Source: Amycolatopsis decaplanina DSM 44594
GTDB lineage: Bacteria > Actinomycetota > Actinomycetes > Mycobacteriales > Pseudonocardiaceae
Reading direction: 5' to 3'
Assembly (NCBI RefSeq): GCF_000342005.1
Contig: NZ_AOHO01000026.1
Coordinates: 62,001 to 126,000, forward strand
DNA length: 64,000 nt
Every line of letters starts with the position of its first letter. Within the stretch, counting starts at the first letter, position 1. The notes below the pieces were generated by a model that saw nothing but the letters and a program-made list of their open reading frames with translations, had not been told where the DNA came from and searched no databases. Positions 9,366-16,822 of the stretch are shown here, one piece after another. The translations under genes were made by a program, and so were the position numbers.

Positions 9366-9662
9366 ATGACGGGGTTCGAAGCTGATCCGAAAGCCCTGCG
9401 CGCCGCGGCCGATCAGGCGAAGCGGGCCGCGGGAATTGTTCGCGAGCTGGATCTGGAGCGGATTGCGGCGCTTTCCAGCGCATTGACCGGTACGGAATCC
9501 GCAAAGACCGCTGCTGAGCTCGGTCCGCATTGGGAGAGCTCCATCGGCGTCTGGGCGAAGGGGGTGGATTCCTACGCGGCATCGCTGACCACCGCCGCAA
9601 CTGCGTACCGCGCTCGCGATGACGACGGTGAGCAGGGATTCGACGGGGTGGGTGATAATTGA
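9366..9662 (+). CDS. Type VII secretion helper, EspC/WXG100-like
   Basis: The 98-residue protein is a short, wholly helical protein like the ESX secretion-associated EspC or WXG100 proteins. Residues 8-45 form the first helix (LRAAADQAKRAAGIVREL). A turn with tryptophans (HWESSIGVWAKG) follows around residue 55, then a second helix. It probably pairs with the next gene product as a secretion partner. The start ATG 9366 is preceded by GGGGAGGGG at 9354-9362. Its stop overlaps the next ATG by one base. No ESX core component lies nearby, so export must use a machine encoded elsewhere. Confidence 0.7.
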   Translation: MTGFEADPKALRAAADQAKRAAGIVRELDLERIAALSSALTGTESAKTAAELGPHWESSIGVWAKGVDSYAASLTTAATAYRARDDDGEQGFDGVGDN

Positions 9663-10840
9663 TGGTCACGTGGGCCGATGTCAGCCAGTGGAAGGCTGAC
9701 GGGATAGGACAGATCGGTGACCACTTGGCCGCGCAGAACCGCCAGGTGCTCGGCTTGCAGGATGAGATCGACGGCGCCAAGCCCGTCGGGTGGGCCGGAG
9801 AAGCAGCGGACGCGGCGGCCGAGAATCTCCGTGCCCGATGCCAGGAACTCGAAGATCTCGCGGCGCGATTGTCCGCGGCTGTGAAGATCATTGATAACAC
9901 TGAGCAGGCAGTGCGCGATTTGGTGCGCAGTGTCGAGACGACCGAGGATTTCGCCGCCAAGAACGGCTTCCGCATCGACAACGGCAAGGTCGTCGAGACC
10001 GAGGATGCCACTGGTTTTCTCTCTAGCGTGCTCTTGCAGGTCGAGGTGGAAGCCATCTTGGCCCGCGCCGGCCAGATCGACACCGAACTGAACTCCGTGC
10101 TCAAGCGCATCCTGGCCGGCGAGATCGGCGACGCCGGTGCGACGACGTTGGCGGCGGCCGCCATGGCAGGCGAAGACCGTATCGCCGACGAACAGCGACA
10201 CCGCGATCTCTTGGCGAAGTACCAGGTCAAAACAGACGGTACGACAGTGTGGCCGAGCGGTCTGACCGGCTGGCTCGCGGAACGGGCGGGTTTCTCGAAG
10301 GAGAAGATCACCCAGGCCGAGGCCAAGCTGCTCGACGATCTGCAGATGCGCAAGGGTTTGCTCGGACTTAAGGAGTTCGCCGACATCCGGCAGGACGCCT
10401 TGCATGTCGCCGAGGGCAAGTTCGAGGGTAAAGGCCTGACCGATGGGCACGCTGACGCATTCCGCCATGCTTACTGGAACGCGATGATGACACAGCGGTA
10501 TGGAGAGGAATGGGCCCGCGAATTCGCCACGGCGCACGAACGGAACCCGACCAGTCACCACGTCCCGGTGGCCATGGACCTGCACAACAACGAAGTCGGT
10601 CGCTCGATCGCTCGAGCTCACCCGGACGCCAGTCCCGAGGAACTGGCGAACCTGGTCGAACAAGCGGTCAAGGACGGCAAAATGGTGGTGATCGACAAGA
10701 ACGACACACTGGTATCGTCCAACGAATCGCCTCCTGGCGAGACCCGCGAAACCAAGAACAAGCCTTGGCCCACGGACAATCCGGGGCGCAATGACGACCA
10801 CGACCCCGGCGAACCGTCGGCGACTCCGGACCAATACTGA
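9662..10840 (+). CDS. WXG100-like polymorphic effector with C-terminal DUF6973 domain
   Basis: The 392-residue protein has two parts. Residues 1-110 are helical with a WXG100-type turn (KPVGWAGEAA), as in type VII secretion substrates. The C-terminal part, from about residue 255, contains DGHADAFRHAYWNAMM, then EFATAHERN and MDLHNNEVGRSIA. That pattern of His/Asn-rich motifs is what I know as DUF6973, a domain seen at the C-termini of secreted or toxin-like proteins; its activity is not established. The last 50 residues are charged and disordered. ATG 9662 is taken as the start because it overlaps the upstream stop. It is co-transcribed with a lipoprotein gene 2 bp downstream, a candidate immunity gene. 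Confidence 0.75.
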   Translation: MVTWADVSQWKADGIGQIGDHLAAQNRQVLGLQDEIDGAKPVGWAGEAADAAAENLRARCQELEDLAARLSAAVKIIDNTEQAVRDLVRSVETTEDFAAKNGFRIDNGKVVETEDATGFLSSVLLQVEVEAILARAGQIDTELNSVLKRILAGEIGDAGATTLAAAAMAGEDRIADEQRHRDLLAKYQVKTDGTTVWPSGLTGWLAERAGFSKEKITQAEAKLLDDLQMRKGLLGLKEFADIRQDALHVAEGKFEGKGLTDGHADAFRHAYWNAMMTQRYGEEWAREFATAHERNPTSHHVPVAMDLHNNEVGRSIARAHPDASPEELANLVEQAVKDGKMVVIDKNDTLVSSNESPPGETRETKNKPWPTDNPGRNDDHDPGEPSATPDQY

Positions 10841-10842
10841 CC

Positions 10843-11289
10843 ATGCGCTTGATAGTGACTCTGCTCGCCCTGCTCGCCCTCGTGGCGGGCTGCGGCACGA
10901 GCACCCCAGGAGTGACAGTGGAATTCGACGAAGGTCTCGAGAAAACGATCGGCGACCTCGCCAAGTCAGGCGGCTCGCGTCCGCTCAAGGAACTGGCGCC
11001 CGGCGATTGGACGTCGGTGCAGGTCCTCACCGGCCCCGCTTCTGGTGCGCGAATCGAACGCGAACTCGGCAGGCCCGTCACGGTCGAGGGGGATGGCACA
11101 CACAGTGGAGACTATGTCCAGGACGGCAATCTGCTGGTGTTCGACCGTGACGGTGCCACCACGCGGATGGTCAGCCTCGGCACTCTCGCCGCCCTCGGTG
11201 AGGGCAAGTACCGTGCGGACGTGGTTCTGCAGGCACGGGGTGGCGCCATCACGATGACGGACCCGGACGGACGTCCCGCAGGCGGCTGA
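10843..11289 (+). CDS. Small lipoprotein, candidate immunity protein
   Basis: The 148-residue protein has a classical lipoprotein signal: a short basic N-terminus, a Leu/Ala core and the lipobox LVAGC with the acylated cysteine at residue 17. The mature part is short and beta-rich. I recognise no family. The gene starts 2 bp after the effector stop and is certainly in the same operon. An extracytoplasmic lipoprotein encoded directly behind a type VII effector is a common arrangement for an immunity protein that protects the producer's own surface. That role is inference. Confidence 0.7.
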   Translation: MRLIVTLLALLALVAGCGTSTPGVTVEFDEGLEKTIGDLAKSGGSRPLKELAPGDWTSVQVLTGPASGARIERELGRPVTVEGDGTHSGDYVQDGNLLVFDRDGATTRMVSLGTLAALGEGKYRADVVLQARGGAITMTDPDGRPAGG

Positions 11290-11315
11290 CCGGAGCGTCG
11301 TAGGGCTATCCGGTC
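11288..11315. terminator. Hairpin at convergent gene ends
   Basis: GACCGGA (11288-11294) pairs with TCCGGTC (11309-11315) across a 14-nt loop. The hairpin spans the stop codons of the lipoprotein gene and the convergent nuclease-helicase gene. There is no U-tract, so it is a weak terminator candidate. Confidence 0.3.
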
Positions 11316-13207
11316 ATCTCCTCCAAGAACGCTTGGGTCTCGGGGTCAGTCGAATAGACGGCGGTGCCACGCATCCCGCGGGTGAGCAGGACCTTGTAGG
11401 TGTTCTTGATCAGCGCACCGAAATGCAGTTCGTCGGCCCGTTTCACGGCACTGTCCTCGGAGTTCTGACGCTGAGGAATCCACATGCCGTCGCGCCGAAC
11501 GAGATCGGAGCCGAAGATGACTCCGGACCAGTCGTACTCGAATCCCTGCGCGGTGTAGATGCAGCCCACTTGCCCGAAGCCGCGTTCGTCAGTGGCCCAG
11601 TAGTTGGATTCCGGGACACCGGCCACGGCCTTGTTCCGCTCCGACTTCGCGTTCCAAGGACGTTGCCAACCGCCGATCCTGACGTCGTCGACCAGCGCGC
11701 GGCCGTCCGGAGTCATCACCGGATCGCTCCAAGGCCAGCAGAAACCGGCGGCGAGCCGGGGCACTCCGCCGTGTAACTCCTTTTGGTGCAGCACCCATGA
11801 CTCCAGTGCTTGCGGCGTTGCGGCACTCGACACCGTGATGCCCTCGTCCAGAGGGCCCGCGAGCTTGCTCCATGGGACAGGTGGTTCGACATTCTGCCCC
11901 AGGCCCAGCAGTCGGGCGACCCAAGTGTCGTAGGAGACAGAACCACCGCAGCGCAACTGATCGTGCAGCCGGACGACCTCCACCTTGCATCCGAGTGCCT
12001 CGGCCGCAGCGGAGATTTCGCGCAGAGAACCCATCTCGCCGGGCCGCACGATCTGATTCTCGTCGAGCAGGAACACCGGCACGGTGGCAACGTTGATCAG
12101 TTCGTTGATCTGGCGACCAGCGCGGTCGCGCTGCTCCTTCTTCGTGTACTGCGTGACGCCTTTCTCGCGAATGCGGTGGGCTTCGTCGCAGATGAGGACG
12201 TCGAGTTCTCGCGGCTGACAGCCGACGTAAGTGTTGAAGTATTTGAACAGGCCCTGTACGCGTGTACTTCCGCGACCGGCGTATTTCCGCATCGTCTGGG
12301 TGAAGGACTTGGAGCCGGTCGCGTGGTGGACGGCGAGGCCGCGGCGAGCCAAATCGCCGAGGAGACTCAACGCGATCACACTTTTGCCTGATCCTGGACC
12401 GCCCTCGACGATGACGACGGTACGAGTCTGGGCCGCGCGAGAACGTTCGACAGCCTGCATCACCAGTTCGTAAGCGACCTTTTGTTCGTCGAGCAGGACG
12501 AACTGTTCACGATCCCGGATCTCCGCGGCCGCGAGCGCCAGCAACGGTTTGGTCGGGCGATGTTCGAAGCCAAGGAGTTCGTCACCTGCGGCGAGGTTGC
12601 TTCCTCGCTCCGCCGCCTTGTCGAGCACAGCGTTGAATGCCTGTCGGAGGTCGGCCTTGTCGTCCATCGTGAACAGCCGCCCGTGTTCGCTGACCTCGTA
12701 CTGGAGGAGGCCGTCGATATCGGCACGGCGGGCGTTGTGCAGGTACGCGATCCCGCGGACTGCCCGGGGACGCTCGGCGAGCGCCGGGGTGTGGTCCACG
12801 AAGTACTGGCAGTACCCGCGCACTTGATCGACCGGATGGAGGTGCAGCCCGGGAAGCCCGGGGATGTTGAGCACCTGGGCAAGGTGGACTTCGGCCTTCG
12901 ACCATTGCTTGAGCTCGACGAATACGAACGAGCTTTGCCCGGTGCGGGGGTGCGTTCCGCACAGGATGACGTCCACACGTTGTCTACTGTGGGGAAGCTG
13001 GTGCTCGAGGAGGACTTCGACGTCTTCGAGTCCCGCGTCGATCAGGTCGCTCAGCAGGACGGGGAGGCTCTTCTGCCAGGAGACGACCTCACCCGTCCCA
13101 GCCCTGGTACCGAGCACGTATCCGGACTGCTCGCGCAGCCTCTGATGAAGGCTGCCTGCCCGAGCCTCGACTAGAAGGTCGGCTGCTCGGCCGCGTGCAA
13201 GTGCCAC
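11306..13207 (-). CDS. PD-(D/E)XK nuclease fused to DUF2075 superfamily 1-like helicase
   Basis: The 633-residue protein has two modules. Residues 60-105 contain a nuclease-like motif: Asp79 in QRVDVILCG, followed by Glu98-Leu-Lys100 in SFVFVELKQW, the D...ExK pattern of PD-(D/E)XK enzymes. The ATPase module starts at about 235. It has Walker A GGPGSGKS at 269-276, a DEAH box at 341-344 in LDVLICDEAHRIR, and a C-terminal VGCIYTAQGFEYDWSGVIFG motif followed by LLTRGMRG. That is the DUF2075 family. GTG 13207 has GGGGAGGGG 6 nt upstream. It is divergent from the restriction-modification operon across 531 bp. A DNA-targeting defence role is inferred from the domains and neighbours. Confidence 0.85.
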   Translation of the reverse strand: MALARGRAADLLVEARAGSLHQRLREQSGYVLGTRAGTGEVVSWQKSLPVLLSDLIDAGLEDVEVLLEHQLPHSRQRVDVILCGTHPRTGQSSFVFVELKQWSKAEVHLAQVLNIPGLPGLHLHPVDQVRGYCQYFVDHTPALAERPRAVRGIAYLHNARRADIDGLLQYEVSEHGRLFTMDDKADLRQAFNAVLDKAAERGSNLAAGDELLGFEHRPTKPLLALAAAEIRDREQFVLLDEQKVAYELVMQAVERSRAAQTRTVVIVEGGPGSGKSVIALSLLGDLARRGLAVHHATGSKSFTQTMRKYAGRGSTRVQGLFKYFNTYVGCQPRELDVLICDEAHRIREKGVTQYTKKEQRDRAGRQINELINVATVPVFLLDENQIVRPGEMGSLREISAAAEALGCKVEVVRLHDQLRCGGSVSYDTWVARLLGLGQNVEPPVPWSKLAGPLDEGITVSSAATPQALESWVLHQKELHGGVPRLAAGFCWPWSDPVMTPDGRALVDDVRIGGWQRPWNAKSERNKAVAGVPESNYWATDERGFGQVGCIYTAQGFEYDWSGVIFGSDLVRRDGMWIPQRQNSEDSAVKRADELHFGALIKNTYKVLLTRGMRGTAVYSTDPETQAFLEEMTG

Positions 13208-13738
13208 CTCGTCCCCTCCCCAGGGCGTGCGTCATCGACGTACGGATGGGGGACAACAACGAGGTGACTCGGTGTCCGTCGGACCGTTCAGACCAGGCTA
13301 GTGGATCGCGGTCCCCGATGCGGTTCACCGGGCCGGGGAGCGTTTCGGCTACAGATGGTTCGCGCGATGCGTCAGCGGGCATCTCCACCCCCGGTTCATG
13401 GTCAGGTTGTAGCTCACTAGTGTGAGTGCGCACGCTGGGCTCTGAGTAAGAGTGACTACGCGACCTGCTCGGGGACGACGTCTGCAAGGCGGCCACCACA
13501 CAGGCGTTTGCGCGGGCAAGTGGTGACGATGCTGTAACCGATCAAGACTTGCTACCGACTGACCTCCCGTGACCCTGCGTAGTCCGCGTACCCCACTCGG
13601 CCGGGAGTGGCCTGACCATGTGCCAACGCGTCCAGCTACGGCCTCGAGGTCATGGGGGCACGGTCGGTGCTGCGCGCCCTTCTGCACACAAGTCCCCACT
13701 AGCATGCTGACCATGGAGAGGGAGGGGGCAGCGCTGGC
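13208..13738. other. 531-bp divergent intergenic region
   Basis: No coding frame is convincing here. The region separates the leftward nuclease-helicase from the rightward restriction operon, so it must hold promoters for both. It contains a short inverted repeat CTCAC-TAGT-GTGAG at 13413-13426. A purine-rich GGAGAGGGAGGGGG run at 13713-13726 precedes the restriction gene start. No promoter can be assigned with confidence. Confidence 0.4.
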
Positions 13739-16700
13739 ATGACGAAACCGATCGACAATCCGATCCTCAATTCGCCGTACGAGCAGCCGGACCGGCACTA
13801 TGCAATCGGACCGCAGGGGCCGACGGGAGAAATCCAGGTCGGTCGCCGACCGAGCGAGTCCTTCGTCCCGATCGCCGCCACCAAGAAGCGCAGGCGTGGG
13901 CAAGATGACCCGGCGCAGGTCGAGTTCGACTTCGACGCCACCGGTGAACGGCGTGAGCGCAACAGTCTGATCAACGACATCCGGCGGGATCTCGCCAAGT
14001 GGCGCCGGGGTGGCGAGTACGCCGGTGTCAGCCCGATCAGCCGTAAGCTGCTCCAACATTGGGCCGACCCCGCGCGAGAGAACCGAGTTCTCTTCTGCCA
14101 GCGCGAAGCTGCCGAGACTGCCATCTTCCTGGCCGAGGTGGCCGGTCGTAGCCACGGGTACGCCGACTGGCGAAAGCGGCTGGAACCCGAGAACGCGGCA
14201 CACAACGGCGGTCTGCCACGGATGGCTCTGAAGATGGCCACTGGCTCCGGCAAGACCGTCGTGATGGCCATGCTGCTCGCTTGGCAGACCCTCAACAAGG
14301 TGCAGTCGCCCCGGGATCAGCGCTTCACTAACCGATTCTTGGTCGTAGCGCCCGGCATTACGATCAAGGATCGTCTCCGCGTGCTGCTGCCGGAAGACCC
14401 AGAGAACTACTACGACCAGCGGGAGCTGATCCCGGCTGACCTCAAGGGTGGCCTGGAACACGCCAGGATCGTCATAACCAACTATCACGCCTTCCAGCTC
14501 AAAGACGCCAAGGAGATCAAGGGCGTTTCGAGGAACACTCGACTCTTGCTCAAAGGAGATCGGACGGAGGACGCGTTCAAGGAGACGCCGAAGGCCATGG
14601 TCAGCCGGGTATTGCGCGATCTCGGCGGAGGAGGTGCCGACAAGCAACAGATCATGGTATTCAACGATGAGGCGCATCACTGCTACCAGGACCGGCCGAT
14701 CCCGGCGGACGCGAACGCCGGTCAGCTCAGCAAGGACCAGCGAGAGGCCAATGATCAGGCCCGAGTCTGGTTTCGGGGATTGCATGCCATCGCGCGGCAC
14801 ATCGGGATCAAGCAGGTGTTCGACCTGTCGGCGACGCCGTTCTACCTCAATGGATCCGGCTATCACGAGGGTCACCTGTTCCCGTGGACCGTCAGTGACT
14901 TCTCCCTGATGGACGCGATTGAGTCGGGCATCGTGAAGGTGCCGAGAACCCCAGTCGATGACGACGCCGACCACGAACTGGTGGTCTATCTCCGCCTCTG
15001 GGATTTCGTGGGCAACCAGTTGCCTAAGGGAACGGCGCGGAACAAGGTCAAGGATTGGGCGCCACCTCCGGAACTCGAGGGTGCGTTGCGGAGCCTGCAT
15101 CGGAGCTACCGGCGGGCCTTCGAACACTGGGAGGCCTCGCTTCAACAGCAAGACGAGACGCCGCCAGTGTTCATTGTCGTCTGCCCTAACACCACTGTGA
15201 GCAAGCTCGTCTACGACTGGATCGCGGGCGAACAGGTGTTGGACGCCAATGATACGGTTATCGCGCACAAGGCTGGCAATCTGAGCCTGCTCAGCAACGT
15301 AGTCGAGGGTAAGCCGCTGGCCAGACCGCGCACGATCCTCATTGATTCGGCTCAGCTCGAGTCCGGTGAAGGCATGAATCCCGTCTTCAAACGGGACGCC
15401 GGCGCCGAGATCGCTGCCTTCAAGGCCGACTATCGCCGCCGCTATCCCGGGGCAGACGTCGAGAAGATCACCGATGAAGAACTTCTTCGCGAGGTGATGA
15501 ATACCGTCGGCAAGAAGGGCAAACTTGGCGAGCAGGTCCGTTGCGTCGTGAGCGTTTCTATGCTGACCGAAGGCTGGGACGCCAATACAGTCACACATAT
15601 CCTCGGCGTCCGCGCTTTCCGCAGCCAGCTTCTCTGCGAGCAGGTCGTCGGCCGGGGCCTGCGCCGCAGGTCGTACGCGGTCAACAAAGCAGGCTACTTC
15701 GAGCCCGAGTACGCCAACGTTTACGGCATTCCGTTCCAGTTCATTTCGTCGGACAAACCGACAACAGAGCCAGCGCCACCGAGACCGGTCCAGGAGGTCG
15801 AAGCCCTCGCGGGCCGCGAGCATCTGCGCATCACCTTCCCTAATCTTCTCGGCTACCGCGTGGAGCTGCCAGACGAGCAGATCTGGCTCGACCTCGAGCA
15901 GGCGTCCACGTTCGAGATCGGCCCCAACACAGTTCCCCGCTGGGTCGAGATGAAAGGGGTCGTCGGCAGTGGTGAGCGGGAAGGCGGCGACGAGCGCGAA
16001 TACCGTCCGCAGGAAGTTGCCTACGCGCTCGCGAAACGCGTTCTCGACGACCAGTTCACGACCGCCGGCAACAGGCGGCCCTGGCTGTTCCCTCGACTTG
16101 CCGACATCTGCCGAGAGTGGATCAGCCGGCGGGTCGTCCTGGCCGACGGCTACAACCTCGGCTATTTGATGACCATCACCGAGGCACAGGCCGAGGCCGC
16201 GGAGAAGATCTGGGAAGCGATCACTCGGGTGGCGGACCGTCGGGGCCGATTGCGGCCGATGCTGAACCGCTTCACCCCGCGAGGTTCGACCAAGGACGTG
16301 TATTTCCACACACGTAAGGCCACGGTGAGAACGGATAAGTCAGAGGTCTCGCACGTAACCCTGGACGGCAGAGACGGCAACACCTGGGAACAGTTGCTGG
16401 CGGCCGAAATGGAGCTGAACCCTAACGTCAGGTCGTATGTCAAGAACGACCATCTCGGCTTCGCTATCCCGTACGTCTACAAAGGACGAACGCACACTTA
16501 TCTGCCGGATTTTCTGGTGCGCCTCCAGCCGCTCGAGGGCGAAGATTTCGATCGCATGCTGATCGTGGAGGTGTCGGGAAGTCGGAAGAGTCCCGGGCCC
16601 ACGCAGGTCAAGGCGACGACGGCGCGGGAATCGTGGTGCGCTTCGGTGAACAACCATAGAGGCTTCGGCCGCTGGGGTTTCATCGAGATGCGTGACCCTC

Positions 16701-16822
16701 TGACCTTCAAGGTGCATCTCGCCGAGGCGATACAGGCGTTGTATGGAGATTTGCCGATCATCGGCGATCCAGATCTGCTCGATTTCTCTGAGAGGGATGT
16801 GAGGAGCGCTCGTGGCGCGTAA
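13739..16822 (+). CDS. res: Restriction subunit: DEAH helicase with C-terminal nuclease (type III Res-like)
   Basis: The 1027-residue protein is the restriction subunit of a type III-like system, close to the group labelled BPTD_3080 family. The helicase core has Walker A TGSGKT (168-173), the NDEAHH box at 309-314, motif III LSATP, and motif VI QVVGRGLRR. A C-terminal endonuclease region at about 920-960 contains YLPDFLVRL followed by LIVEVSGSRK. The usual ExK lysine is replaced by serine, which I believe is typical of this subgroup, where a PGPTQVK motif follows. The next gene, the methyltransferase, overlaps the 3' end by 11 nt. The protein is expected to use ATP to translocate and cut unmethylated DNA. 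Confidence 0.9.
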   Translation: MTKPIDNPILNSPYEQPDRHYAIGPQGPTGEIQVGRRPSESFVPIAATKKRRRGQDDPAQVEFDFDATGERRERNSLINDIRRDLAKWRRGGEYAGVSPISRKLLQHWADPARENRVLFCQREAAETAIFLAEVAGRSHGYADWRKRLEPENAAHNGGLPRMALKMATGSGKTVVMAMLLAWQTLNKVQSPRDQRFTNRFLVVAPGITIKDRLRVLLPEDPENYYDQRELIPADLKGGLEHARIVITNYHAFQLKDAKEIKGVSRNTRLLLKGDRTEDAFKETPKAMVSRVLRDLGGGGADKQQIMVFNDEAHHCYQDRPIPADANAGQLSKDQREANDQARVWFRGLHAIARHIGIKQVFDLSATPFYLNGSGYHEGHLFPWTVSDFSLMDAIESGIVKVPRTPVDDDADHELVVYLRLWDFVGNQLPKGTARNKVKDWAPPPELEGALRSLHRSYRRAFEHWEASLQQQDETPPVFIVVCPNTTVSKLVYDWIAGEQVLDANDTVIAHKAGNLSLLSNVVEGKPLARPRTILIDSAQLESGEGMNPVFKRDAGAEIAAFKADYRRRYPGADVEKITDEELLREVMNTVGKKGKLGEQVRCVVSVSMLTEGWDANTVTHILGVRAFRSQLLCEQVVGRGLRRRSYAVNKAGYFEPEYANVYGIPFQFISSDKPTTEPAPPRPVQEVEALAGREHLRITFPNLLGYRVELPDEQIWLDLEQASTFEIGPNTVPRWVEMKGVVGSGEREGGDEREYRPQEVAYALAKRVLDDQFTTAGNRRPWLFPRLADICREWISRRVVLADGYNLGYLMTITEAQAEAAEKIWEAITRVADRRGRLRPMLNRFTPRGSTKDVYFHTRKATVRTDKSEVSHVTLDGRDGNTWEQLLAAEMELNPNVRSYVKNDHLGFAIPYVYKGRTHTYLPDFLVRLQPLEGEDFDRMLIVEVSGSRKSPGPTQVKATTARESWCASVNNHRGFGRWGFIEMRDPLTFKVHLAEAIQALYGDLPIIGDPDLLDFSERDVRSARGA

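Noticed and set aside
13349..16309. A 986-codon leftward frame opposite res
   Set aside because: The rightward frame holds a full helicase and nuclease motif set; the antisense frame has none.
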